NCBI GenBank assembly: GCA_023443745.1
Contig: JAEZTB010000020.1
Span: forward strand, 47,529 to 111,528
Length of the DNA stretch: 64,000 nucleotides
Direction of reading: 5' to 3'
Origin: Bacillota bacterium
Lineage (GTDB): Bacteria; Bacillota; Clostridia; DSM-8532
The notes beneath the pieces are model-generated. The model did no database searches. It was not told where the DNA came from and was given only the letters and a program-made list of their open reading frames with translations. How positions within the stretch are numbered: position 1 is the first letter of the stretch; every line of letters starts with the position of its first letter. Of the stretch, positions 16,088 to 25,900 are shown one piece after another. The translations under genes were made by a program, and so were the position numbers.

Positions 16088-17116
16088 ATGCTTTCAATTC
16101 TGATAGTCGACGACGAGCCTCTGGTGATTAAAGGTATAAGAATCATGCTAGAGAGAACTCAACTTCCAATACATTCTATCCGTGAAGCAGAAAATGGGGA
16201 AGAAGCCTTATCACAAATTACTGAGATGATTCCCGATATACTCATAACAGATATCCGGATGCCTAAAATGGGAGGTCTGGAATTATGCAGAAAAATAAGT
16301 AAAAAATGTCCGCAAATAGCCATTATTATTGTATCTGGCTATGAAGATTTTACATTTGCGCAACAAGCTATAAAGTATGGGGTTAGAGATTATTTACTTA
16401 AACCGGTTAATGGAATTGAGCTAATTAAAGTCATATCTGATATTATTGATAAAAATGAAAAATCGAATAAATTCTTATACATAGCACCCCAGGAATTAAA
16501 TAATGTTATCAGCTTACTTGAGAATGGTCTATGGAATGCAACAAACACCGATGTCCAGGAAGGCTTGAAAAGGCTTAGTGCTTTTCTTAAGGAAGCTCCC
16601 TTGGAGTATTGTGTTAAGCTGTCTAATGATATAAATCAAATATTATTGAGTCGCTTATCATTAAAGATCGGATATACATTGATGATGCAGACTCCACAAT
16701 ATGCAGGAAAAGATAAGAGCAGTTTTTCTAGTTGGTTGAATGAAGTTTTTAAGAGCATGCAGTCTGAGCTCGCTGATCGCAGGAAGAATGCGGATTATAA
16801 TTTATTTGTAATGGCCAAGGAATTTATCAGAGAACACTATAAAAGCGAAATTACTTTGGAGGAACTCGCACGTAAAACTGGTTTTAGTCCCAATTATTTC
16901 AGTCAACTGTTTAAAATTAAAACCGGGAAAACCTTTGTTCAGTTTAAAAAAGAGGTTCGAATCGAGAGGGCAATGGAATTGTTGAATCAACCGGATAAAT
17001 CAATTACAGAGATTGCAATGGATGTTGGATTTAACGATTCCACTTATTTTATAAGAGCATTCAAGGACTATACCGGCTATACACCGAGTGAATATAAGCG
17101 GAAAAGGGGCATTTAG
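16088..17116 (+). CDS. YesN-type response regulator with AraC DNA-binding domain
   Basis: An N-terminal CheY-like receiver (ILIVDDEPLVIKGIR, phospho-acceptor Asp near residue 55 in TDIRMPKMGG, Lys in LLKPVNG) is joined by a variable linker to a C-terminal AraC double helix-turn-helix at about residues 240-340 (ITLEELARKTGFSPNYFSQL and ITEIAMDVGFNDSTYFIRAF). This architecture controls carbohydrate uptake genes in Firmicutes. It pairs with the histidine kinase starting 3 nt downstream and is next to an Lpl-type importer, its likely target. At 342 residues it is shorter than many YesN proteins. Confidence 0.92.
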   Translation: MLSILIVDDEPLVIKGIRIMLERTQLPIHSIREAENGEEALSQITEMIPDILITDIRMPKMGGLELCRKISKKCPQIAIIIVSGYEDFTFAQQAIKYGVRDYLLKPVNGIELIKVISDIIDKNEKSNKFLYIAPQELNNVISLLENGLWNATNTDVQEGLKRLSAFLKEAPLEYCVKLSNDINQILLSRLSLKIGYTLMMQTPQYAGKDKSSFSSWLNEVFKSMQSELADRRKNADYNLFVMAKEFIREHYKSEITLEELARKTGFSPNYFSQLFKIKTGKTFVQFKKEVRIERAMELLNQPDKSITEIAMDVGFNDSTYFIRAFKDYTGYTPSEYKRKRGI

Positions 17117-17118
17117 CG

Positions 17119-18945
17119 GTGAAATCATCTTTCAGAAACCGTAGCTTATTCCAGCAATTCACCATATCCTTTGTAATCACTATATTCATACCCATTATGG
17201 TTATTGGCGGGATAAGCTACATAAAAGGTACTGTTCAGATAAAAAATATGGTTAGGGAGTTGCTGGAACAACTAACCAGCAACATCAATTCACAATTGGA
17301 TATGATAATCAATGATAATGACTGGTTATCACTTCAAATCGCTAACAAGACGGAAGTTCGCCGTTTTATAGAGCTTGGGCCGGATGAATATTACCAAAAA
17401 TACCAGTTCAGGCAATGGATAGATAAGGAAATCCTTCTGGATGAAATATTTACGAGGTTTCCGATTATTAACAGGGTAAGTGTCATAGGCGATAAAGGCG
17501 CCGTATACTCTTCTCACAATACCGGAACGTGGGCTGATATTCAAGACCTATATGATAGTAATGATTTTGTCAAAAGAGCGGCTTATTATAAACAAGCCCT
17601 GCCATCGGACGGTTCAATAAGGGTGATGCTGGATAAATATTTAGATTCGGGTTCGGAAGAGTATTATGTTACCATTTCGAGAAGGATATTTTCTATGACC
17701 CCATTTAAAACAAATGGTGTTCTGCTTATTGATATCAAAACAAGCTCCCTGAGTAAAGTATTCGGGAATATGGACTTAAAAAATTGTACGATATGGATTA
17801 TTAACAATAATGGACAAGTCGTATATTATCCCGATGAGAAAATAATCGGATCCAGGTTTAATGATTTCTTTGATCATGAAGAATTAAATGAGACAACATT
17901 TAGCTTTACAGATATATGGAATGGGAAAAAAAGCTTTTTTGTATGCATTATTTCTAAGAAAACAGGATGGAAAGTAGTAGCGGAAATTCCGATACAACAG
18001 CTTAATATGCCTTTAAACGATTTGGGAAGAGTAATCCTTTACACATTTTTGTTTGCATTACCTGTAGCGCTATTAGTAGGCTATTTGTTTATTCGTTCAA
18101 TTTTAAAACCTATTCATTATCTGGAACGGGATATGAAAAAAATTGGGGACGGGAAATGGAAGAAATTAGAAGGCGAAATCCCCAAAAATGAAATCGGCAA
18201 TTTAATGAATGTATATAACAATATGATACAAGTCATTTCGGATCTGATAGAGAAAGTATATAAAGCAGAGCTTCGACAAAGAGAATACCAGCTTTCCAGG
18301 CAAAAAACGGAATTTCAGGCTCTCCAGACGCAGATCAATCCACATTTTCTGTATAATACTTTAAGTGCTATTCATACCTATGCCTTAATGGCTGAAGATC
18401 AGGATATTCAGGAGATGGTAGAAGCATTGAGCAAAATGCTCAGATATTCTGTTCAGGATCCTTTTGAGCTTGTGAGTTTAAAAAATGAGATTGAACACGT
18501 CAATTACTTTTTAACAATCCAGAGCCATCGCAATAAAAATATGCCTAAAGTTGAATGGGATATGGAGCCATATATTGATTTCCCAATAATACGCCTGACA
18601 CTTCAACCTCTTGTTGAAAACGTGTTTAAACATGCATTTCCGGATGGCATCAAACCAGGATATAAGATCTCCATATCTGCGGTTGAGGAAAGTGATTTCT
18701 TTATTATTGACGTATCCGACAATGGATGTGGAATGATTGAAATTGACTCAGGAATTTATTATACGCCTGAGTGCAATAAGATAAAACTTGGTATTGGCCT
18801 CAAAAATGTACACAGAAGAATTCAAATTGCTTATGGATCAAAATACGGTTTGGTCTTCTGCGGCAATACAGATAAGGGCTTAACCGTGAGAATGCTGTTG
18901 CCATCCAATAGACTGGCAGTTGATATTGAGCAAGCAATTATATAA
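17119..18945 (+). CDS. YesM-type sensor histidine kinase
   Basis: Membrane sensor kinase of the His_kinase (LytS/YesM) class. It has an N-terminal membrane segment, an extracellular dCache-like domain (about residues 35-295), a second membrane segment near 300-325, HAMP, and a phosphoacceptor region (QINPHFLYNTLSAIHTYAL) with the conserved His. The ATPase domain carries N-box PLVENVFKHAF and G-box DNGCGM. GTG 17119 follows the response regulator by 2 nt, with AAAAGGGG upstream. It presumably senses extracellular sugar directly or through the binding protein. Confidence 0.92.
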   Translation: MKSSFRNRSLFQQFTISFVITIFIPIMVIGGISYIKGTVQIKNMVRELLEQLTSNINSQLDMIINDNDWLSLQIANKTEVRRFIELGPDEYYQKYQFRQWIDKEILLDEIFTRFPIINRVSVIGDKGAVYSSHNTGTWADIQDLYDSNDFVKRAAYYKQALPSDGSIRVMLDKYLDSGSEEYYVTISRRIFSMTPFKTNGVLLIDIKTSSLSKVFGNMDLKNCTIWIINNNGQVVYYPDEKIIGSRFNDFFDHEELNETTFSFTDIWNGKKSFFVCIISKKTGWKVVAEIPIQQLNMPLNDLGRVILYTFLFALPVALLVGYLFIRSILKPIHYLERDMKKIGDGKWKKLEGEIPKNEIGNLMNVYNNMIQVISDLIEKVYKAELRQREYQLSRQKTEFQALQTQINPHFLYNTLSAIHTYALMAEDQDIQEMVEALSKMLRYSVQDPFELVSLKNEIEHVNYFLTIQSHRNKNMPKVEWDMEPYIDFPIIRLTLQPLVENVFKHAFPDGIKPGYKISISAVEESDFFIIDVSDNGCGMIEIDSGIYYTPECNKIKLGIGLKNVHRRIQIAYGSKYGLVFCGNTDKGLTVRMLLPSNRLAVDIEQAII

Positions 18946-19115
18946 TTACAAAAAGACGATAGTTGGTTGATATATCCCAATTTATGACCTTTCTGAAAAA
19001 AGTTCTATAAGATATTAAAAAACTTAAAGCGACTACTCTCCTTGGATTTTATAATTTATTTATCAGGTCCGATCATTTGAGGCATTCATTTTATACATAA
19101 TTAAGGGAGAAGTCT

Positions 19116-20081
19116 ATGGCAAGTGCAACAAAAAAGCTGATATACTCAAGCCCTGGAAATAAAAAGACTAAACAGATAGATGTCTTGTCCAATCTACGTA
19201 AATACCGTACATTATATATCATGTCATTGCCGGGAATTCTGTATTTTTTAATATTCAGGTATTTGCCCCTTTTGGGTACTGTGATAGCCTTTCAAGATTA
19301 CAACATTTTTAAAGGAATTTTTGAAAGTAAATTCGTTGGTTTTAAGTACTTTGAAATCATGTTTAAGTATGGAGACTTCTGGAGAATTCTTGTTAACACA
19401 GTGATGATTAACTTTTATGATCTTATTTTTAACTTTACTGCACCGCTGATCCTTGCGCTTATGATAAATGAAATAACAAATACCAGATTCAAACGGATTG
19501 TACAGCAAACGGTATATCTTCCGCATTTTCTGTCCTGGGCTGTACTGGGAGGTATTATTACGTCACAGATTTTATCTCCGACGGATGGCTTGGTTAATAT
19601 CATTCTCAAATCTTTGGGTCATGAACCGACTTACTTCATGATAAAACCTGAATTGGGTAGAGCTATTGTAGTAGCGGCAGGAATATTTCGGGATGCCGGC
19701 TATGGAACTATAGTGTATTTAGCAGCTTTGACGGCAATAAACCCAAATTTGTATGAAGCAGCAAGCATTGATGGAGCCGGTAAACTCAAGCAATTGTTTT
19801 CCATTACCTTACCTTCTCTAATCCCTATCATAACAGTTCTTTTTTTACTGAGGATAGGTCACTTCTTGGATTCAGGATTTGATAGAATATGGGTATTTTT
19901 AACTCCGACTAACAGTTCAACAATTGAAATATTTGATACCTATATGTATCAGGCGGGGCTTCAGCAAGGTCGATACAGTTTGGCAACCGCTGTGGGGTTA
20001 TTCAAATCTGTTGTAGGATTAGTGCTGATATTTGGCGGCAATAAAGTAAGCAGGAAGCTTACCGGCGAAGGCTTGTTTTAG
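19116..20081 (+). CDS. lplB: LplB-type ABC sugar permease
   Basis: MalF-like membrane component of a CUT1 oligosaccharide importer. About six hydrophobic segments follow a basic N-terminal tail. The start of the membrane region (YIMSLPGILYFLIFRYLPLL) and the ATPase-contact loop (YEAASIDGAGKLKQLFSITL) are characteristic of the LplB group used for pectic or uronic oligosaccharides. ATG 19116 has AAGGGAG upstream. It forms an operon with the second permease and the binding lipoprotein. No ATPase is nearby, so a shared MsmX-type ATPase is inferred. Confidence 0.88.
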   Translation: MASATKKLIYSSPGNKKTKQIDVLSNLRKYRTLYIMSLPGILYFLIFRYLPLLGTVIAFQDYNIFKGIFESKFVGFKYFEIMFKYGDFWRILVNTVMINFYDLIFNFTAPLILALMINEITNTRFKRIVQQTVYLPHFLSWAVLGGIITSQILSPTDGLVNIILKSLGHEPTYFMIKPELGRAIVVAAGIFRDAGYGTIVYLAALTAINPNLYEAASIDGAGKLKQLFSITLPSLIPIITVLFLLRIGHFLDSGFDRIWVFLTPTNSSTIEIFDTYMYQAGLQQGRYSLATAVGLFKSVVGLVLIFGGNKVSRKLTGEGLF

Positions 20082-20092
20082 GGAGGACACAG

Positions 20093-20953
20093 ATGAAAGA
20101 GAGCTGGTCAAGAAAATTATTCATATGCTTTAATACAGTATTTTTCATAGTCATTTGTCTGATCATGCTATTTCCGATTTTAAAGGTCGTGTCTCAATCG
20201 TTAAGTGACAGTGTTTATATCGAAGCAAACGAGGTTGTTCTTCTGCCCAAGGGCCTTAACTTTGATGCCTACATAAGAGTACTGTCCGATCCCAGCATAT
20301 TGAATTCATTTAAAAATTCCTTAATTGTAACGCTTGGTGGAACCTTTATCAATCTGCTAATGACTTCGCTTATTGCATACCCGCTTTCCAGGAACGAGTA
20401 TCTGTTTAAAAAGCAAGTACTGTTTATGATAACGTTGACCATGATATTTACAGCACCCTTAATACCACAATACCTTGTAATCAGAAATCTCGGACTTGAT
20501 AACAAGCTTTGGGCAGTGATTATTCCAAGTGCCATCAGTGGCTATAACTTCTTCATAATGAGATCCTTTTTTATGGGTATACCCGGCGAATTAATTGATT
20601 CTTCACGTATTGACGGGTGTTCCGAAATAAGAATTCTATTTAGTATTATTCTACCACTATCAAAGGCTTCTTTAGCTACATTGGGACTATTTTACGGAGT
20701 TGGTCACTGGAACGCCTTGCAGGCACCCCTAATTTATCTTCGAGACACAAAGCTTCATACTCTTCAAGTTAAGCTATATCAAGTTTTACAGTATGACAGC
20801 GGTAACAGTATTGATTTGGGAGAAATTTTAATTTCACCGATTTCAATCAGGATGACGACCATTGTTGTAGCCATGGTGCCTATCCTTATGGTGTACCCTT
20901 TCCTGCAAAAGTACTTTGTAAAGGGTGCTACATTAGGTTCAGTAAAGGAATAG
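20093..20953 (+). CDS. lplC: YtcP/LplC-type ABC sugar permease
   Basis: MalG-like second permease of the same CUT1 importer. It has six hydrophobic segments, and the ATPase-contact loop is IDSSRIDGCSEIRILFSIIL. The 286 residues are normal. It starts 11 nt after the lplB stop, with GGGAGGAC as ribosome site. The C-terminus FLQKYFVKGATLGSVKE is typical of the group. It probably forms a heterodimer with LplB. Confidence 0.9.
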   Translation: MKESWSRKLFICFNTVFFIVICLIMLFPILKVVSQSLSDSVYIEANEVVLLPKGLNFDAYIRVLSDPSILNSFKNSLIVTLGGTFINLLMTSLIAYPLSRNEYLFKKQVLFMITLTMIFTAPLIPQYLVIRNLGLDNKLWAVIIPSAISGYNFFIMRSFFMGIPGELIDSSRIDGCSEIRILFSIILPLSKASLATLGLFYGVGHWNALQAPLIYLRDTKLHTLQVKLYQVLQYDSGNSIDLGEILISPISIRMTTIVVAMVPILMVYPFLQKYFVKGATLGSVKE

Positions 20954-20961
20954 CAGGAAAA

Positions 20962-21003
20962 TTTGAACAAATTCAAAATGGCTTTAAGACAAATGTCTTA
21001 AAA
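20962..21003 (+). other. two small hairpins between permease and binding-protein genes
   Basis: TTTGAA-CAAA-TTCAAA at about 20962-20977 and TTTAAGACA-AA-TGTCTTAAA at about 20983-21002. Hairpins at this operon position often shield the binding-protein mRNA and raise its level relative to the permeases. Confidence 0.45.
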
Positions 21004-21026
21004 ATAGTAAAATGGAGGAAATCGTT

Positions 21027-22628
21027 ATGAAAACAAAAAAACCTTGCAGGTTCTGGTCTCTGGCATTAGTATTGGCACTTTTACTGACAGCATTAACCGG
21101 ATGCGGATCTACAAATGTTGTTACTCCGGAATCCTCAGTAAGTCAAACACCTGGTGTAACCTCTGAACCTCCAGCGACTCCGGTTGAGGTAAAGCCTATT
21201 AAGTTTACCATGTCGGTATCCAATGGCCTCAATGAGTACGTAATGAAGTCACCGGATATCAATCAGGATAAGTGGCTAAAGGAAATCAACAAAAGGTTTA
21301 ATTGTGAAATAACATTAAGGCTGATCGACCATGGAAAGTATAATGAAAATATGCAGATACTTTTTGCATCCGGTGATCTACCAGATGTTGTTAAGGGATA
21401 TGAAAGCTATCTGAGGCCTGATATGGCGGATTCGGTACAAAACGGTGTGTTCCTTGCTTTAGACGATCTTCTTGAACAGAATAAAGCCGATCTTCCCAAT
21501 CTTCTTGGACAAATTCCTGCAGACGCATGGAACGAAATGAAATATGAAGGCAAGATTTATGGTATACCATCTACCTATCTTTCCATGAAAGACAGAAGAG
21601 CCACCTATATCAGAAAGGATTTACTGGAAAAGGTTGGTATGGAACCTCCAAAGAATTTGGAAGATTCTATAAAAGTTTTAAAGGCATTTAAAGATATTGG
21701 TGTTCCTTATCCTTTTGCAGGGCGTGAGTTCTGGCTTTTCACAACTACATTCTTTGGTGCGTTTGGTGTTGAGTATACTGTAATGAGTCCTGACAAAGAC
21801 GGTAATATGACACCGGACATGATCAAGCCTGAAATGAAGGAAGCTCTTGCTTTCCATAACAAGCTTTATAAAGAAGGATTGATGGATCCGGAATCCTTGA
21901 CAACGAATCCAAATGACTGGTTGAATAAAATTTACTCCGGTAAAGTGGGCATGTTTGAGCATCAACCAGGCCAGCTCCATAACTTTAATTCAAATCTGCA
22001 AAAACATGTTCCGGAGGGTGAATTTTTACTCATTGCTGCGCCTGAAGGCCCATATGGAGATAAAGGGTACAGAAACTTCCCGCAGGTAGGCCAGGCATTG
22101 TATATCAATAAAAATTATCCTGAACCACAAAGATTATTGAAACTGATTGACAGTATGGGTGCGCCAGAAGCTCAGGAGTTCTTTACCTTTGGTATACTCG
22201 GTGAGAATTATGCGAAGAAGGACGGAAAGATAGAGTATACCATGCCGACAGAGCCCATTGACCAGCAGGAGGCTTCTTTCAGGGAGAAAACCCTGAACCT
22301 GCTTAGAGATGATTCGGTTAACGAACTATTGATGCCCTTCAAGCCAACAGCGCAGGCGGAAAAAGAATACAGGGACAATGTCGCACCCCATGAAGGCATT
22401 GAATGGTATGATTGTGGACCTTTGAAAGCTTATGAGGAACACCCTGACTTAAAACCCGCTGAAAAGAACTGCAATCTTTTCCTCGAATATGCCGCAAAGA
22501 TATTCTATGGTCAGCTTCCTCCCGAAGCTCATGATGAGTTTGTTCAGGAATATATGAAGCGCGGTGGAGATAAGATTATCAAGGAAGCTACAGAAGCATA
22601 CAAAGCCGGAAAAGTATTTAAACGTTAA
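21027..22628 (+). CDS. lplA: LplA-type extracellular sugar-binding lipoprotein
   Basis: Large (533-residue) substrate-binding protein of the Lpl importer. The signal peptide ends in LLTALTGC, with the lipidated Cys at residue 26, followed by a Ser/Thr/Pro-rich linker. The mature domain has the bacterial extracellular solute-binding fold, with segments such as GDLPDVVKGYESYLRPDMA and WNEMKYEGKIYGIPSTYLSM. I chose ATG 21027, placed eight nt after GGAGG; the in-frame ATG at 21012 overlaps the ribosome site. It is the third gene of the importer operon. The ligand is likely an oligosaccharide produced by the neighbouring lyase. Confidence 0.88.
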   Translation: MKTKKPCRFWSLALVLALLLTALTGCGSTNVVTPESSVSQTPGVTSEPPATPVEVKPIKFTMSVSNGLNEYVMKSPDINQDKWLKEINKRFNCEITLRLIDHGKYNENMQILFASGDLPDVVKGYESYLRPDMADSVQNGVFLALDDLLEQNKADLPNLLGQIPADAWNEMKYEGKIYGIPSTYLSMKDRRATYIRKDLLEKVGMEPPKNLEDSIKVLKAFKDIGVPYPFAGREFWLFTTTFFGAFGVEYTVMSPDKDGNMTPDMIKPEMKEALAFHNKLYKEGLMDPESLTTNPNDWLNKIYSGKVGMFEHQPGQLHNFNSNLQKHVPEGEFLLIAAPEGPYGDKGYRNFPQVGQALYINKNYPEPQRLLKLIDSMGAPEAQEFFTFGILGENYAKKDGKIEYTMPTEPIDQQEASFREKTLNLLRDDSVNELLMPFKPTAQAEKEYRDNVAPHEGIEWYDCGPLKAYEEHPDLKPAEKNCNLFLEYAAKIFYGQLPPEAHDEFVQEYMKRGGDKIIKEATEAYKAGKVFKR

Positions 22629-22647
22629 GTAGTTTTACTGAGCAATT

Positions 22648-22700
22648 GCAGGCGTAAATCCTCTAAAAATTAAGATCTTAGAGGATTTAGCCTGCTCTAT
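22648..22700 (+). terminator. long hairpin after lplA
   Basis: GCAGGC plus TAAATCCTCTAA pair with TTAGAGGATTTA plus GCCTGC (18 bp, one bulged G). The following sequence is AT-rich rather than a clean T-run, so termination may be partial. Confidence 0.65.
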
Positions 22701-22908
22701 CATAAAATATACAATCCTTTAACACATCTATGAACATTTCATAATAATACAACTTCTTTATATAGACATATAAATCTTGTTATAGCACATTTCAAATAAT
22801 AATTTTCATTTTATGGACCGGTGAAAGTACCGGTATTGGGGTGGGAGAATCAATCTTATAGGTTGCGTTCAGCATTAACGCGCAAAAAATTCAAGGAGGT
22901 ATACATTT

Positions 22909-25900
22909 GTGAAGGTATTTAATTTTTTAAGGAAAATGGCAAGTATACTGCTGGCATTGGCCATTATTGTTGGTTTTAGTCCTGTCCCGGTCTTTGCAGG
23001 TGGTGGTTCTTCTGTTGACTTGCTGGATCCGGACTTTATCGCGAGCCATGGCGGGAACATCGTAGAGGTAAATGCAGAGGATGGGAAATCACCGTTTGAG
23101 GTTTTTGGTGAGAAATTTGGTACCAATAACCCGGTAGAGGGTGTAACCAAGACTGTAAGGGATGTAAGGCCTACTGCTCAAAGACATGTCAGGAATTATT
23201 ATGACGAGGATTTAGGCAAAAGTGTTTTTCTGGTTGAAGCCCATGATGGAACATGTGCTGATGGATGCTTCATGCATAACACAACTTATAACAGTGAAAC
23301 GGATACTTTTTCAGGTGGTAATACAGACCGGCAGAGAATAGAGATCCGACCGGTCGATGAACACAATGATACTGAATATGGTGACCTGGTAGGCCTGGAA
23401 AAAGATATCACTGCGTATAGCTGGAAAATGAAACTCGATCATAACTTTCCCAAGCCAAATGGCTTCTTTCATATTTTCCAGTATAAAGCTGTAAATTCAA
23501 CAGGGGATATAACCAGGGAAAACCCCCTGCATGACAGCGTAAATTTTCCGACCTACAGCAGTGATGAGGATGGAAACCCTATTCTTACATTAACCCAATC
23601 CTCTAATACTCTTGATTTTAGATGGGCTGAGATTGGTTCGGACGCTGGTATGGAAGTTCTGGCCAGTGTTCAAACCAGCAAGCTTAAGGGCAAATGGGTG
23701 GATATCACCGTTAAAATCCTTAATTCAGAGTGCGGCTGGGTTACGATGGTGATGAAGGATTCCCAAACCGGCGAAATATTGATGGAATACAATGATCCCA
23801 ACAGAATCCTTGATATGTGGAGACGTCCTGAAATCAAGTATAACGGAAAGACAATGGAAGGTGATTGGCCTGCTGTTGAAAATATGTTCAACCGTCCGAA
23901 ATGGGGTATCTACCGCAAAGCGCAAAAAGGAGATCCGAATGTTCCTGAAGCAAGAATGTACCTTTCAGACATCACCTTGTATAAGTCTGTAGTTGGTGCG
24001 TCACCAGTTAATCTTGCATATGGTAAAAACGCTTTTAATGTAGGTGCAACCAGCCCAAACATTCTTCAGTACAAAAATGCCGTTACTGCTAGACTAACGG
24101 ATGGTGTTCAGACAGATCCGGTTATTTATCCGGTTACCGGACTGGTAGGGGTAACGGAAGAGAATTATTCGCACCTGGGTGGTTTGTGCTGGGTAGGGCA
24201 AAACAGCTCTAAAAAAGGTGATGTAGTAATAGATCTTGGGAAGGTCATGGATTTCAACCAGGTGAAGCTTTTTGCTAAGTCCTTAAGAATGAAAAATGTA
24301 GATGTATATATATCGGATGACCCGTCTGCATACACCGAAGAAAATATAGGTCATATTACATTTATAAAAGTGGACGATTTATATACTGATGACAAAGGAA
24401 GCGGCAGAACATATTATAACCCTGGCTACAAATCCGATGATACACAGGATGCCCAGTACCTGATCGATTTGGGTAAAACCTATTCAGCAAGATATGTAAA
24501 GTTCTATTTCGAAAATGGCTCCGGTGCGGCAAATGCTACTACAATGACAGGGCCGCCTCGGATATCGGAGCTTGAGATTTACAACGCGCCCCAACCACCA
24601 AAAAATATTACAGTCAACTATACCACAGGATCGGAGGCTGTTATCTCATGGGATGATATTCCCGCTGATTATTTTACCATTTATGATAATGGCATCATCA
24701 TAGCCGATAATGTTCCTTCCCATTCATATACTTTGACCAATTTGGATCCCGGTGCAGTCTACAACCTTACTGTGAGGACGGTATTTACAGATCCATATTC
24801 CTATAAAGCGATGTTTTCGTCAGAAGGGATAGCTCCTCAATTTATTACCGACGGGGATCCCATTATACCCAATCCGCCTGATAATGTAACAGTTACTGCA
24901 GCTTCCGATAAATCCATAAACGTGACCTGGGATACTGTGGCCGATGCACAAGGCTACAGGGTGTCATTGATAACAGATGCCTGTGAAAGAACTATTGTCG
25001 ATAACTACGAAGGTACGTCCTATACCATTAAGGATTTATCTCCGGGCACCGAGTATACAGTAAAAGTTTACTCCATCAGAAGGGGAACTCCATCGACCCA
25101 GGCTGCAGCAGATACAGTTACAACTACAGGCATCAAAAACGCCTCCGATAATCTGCTCTATAACAAGGAAGTACAGTATTCCAGGGTATGGAACGACAAT
25201 CCGTCCAGTTATGGAGGGCATAGGGCTCTTGATAATGACATTGACGGATCCAGATGGGTTGCTGTTAAAGGTGCTGAAACTGCATACCTGATGGTGGATA
25301 TTGGAGAGACGACTCTCGTTCAGTATCTTGAGTACTACAGTTTTCAGAATATGTTAAAAAAAGTATCCTTTTATTATGCAAGCGATGGAGAAGCATTTAT
25401 TAATCCGAACAGTGACAAGTGGATAAAGATCATTACAGTGGATCGTGTAGCCGAAGGTACATTTGGCAACAGCGAAATTACAAAAATCGCAGAGAGGATC
25501 AAAATTGATACGACTATCAATGCCAGGTATATCAAATTTACGGTTGATAGTACCGGCGGAGATATCAATGTCAATGAGGTGAAAGCTTTCGGGCCGATTT
25601 CCTTTACAGAGGAATCAAGACTTACAGCCTCCGAAATAACGCAGACATCCGCCAGACTGGACTGGACCGGTGCCGCCACAACGATGCCGGCGACAGAGTA
25701 TAAAATATATCAGGATGATATTGAAATACAGACTGTTACGGGGGATGTCTTCACCCTTGACGTTTCAAATCTAAGGCCCGCAACGGAATATCTATTCAGA
25801 GTCAAGGGCGTTGCAACCGTAAATGAAACGCCTTACGAAACCCTTGGCGGCCTTGTATGCACTGTATTGACATCTCCCGATGCAATTGATACGGAAGCAC

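Noticed and set aside
22800..22908. Small palindromes before the SLH protein (ACCGGT pair near 22818, GCGTT/AACGC near 22865), considered as a c-di-GMP riboswitch
   Set aside because: The conserved core sequences of the known c-di-GMP classes are absent.
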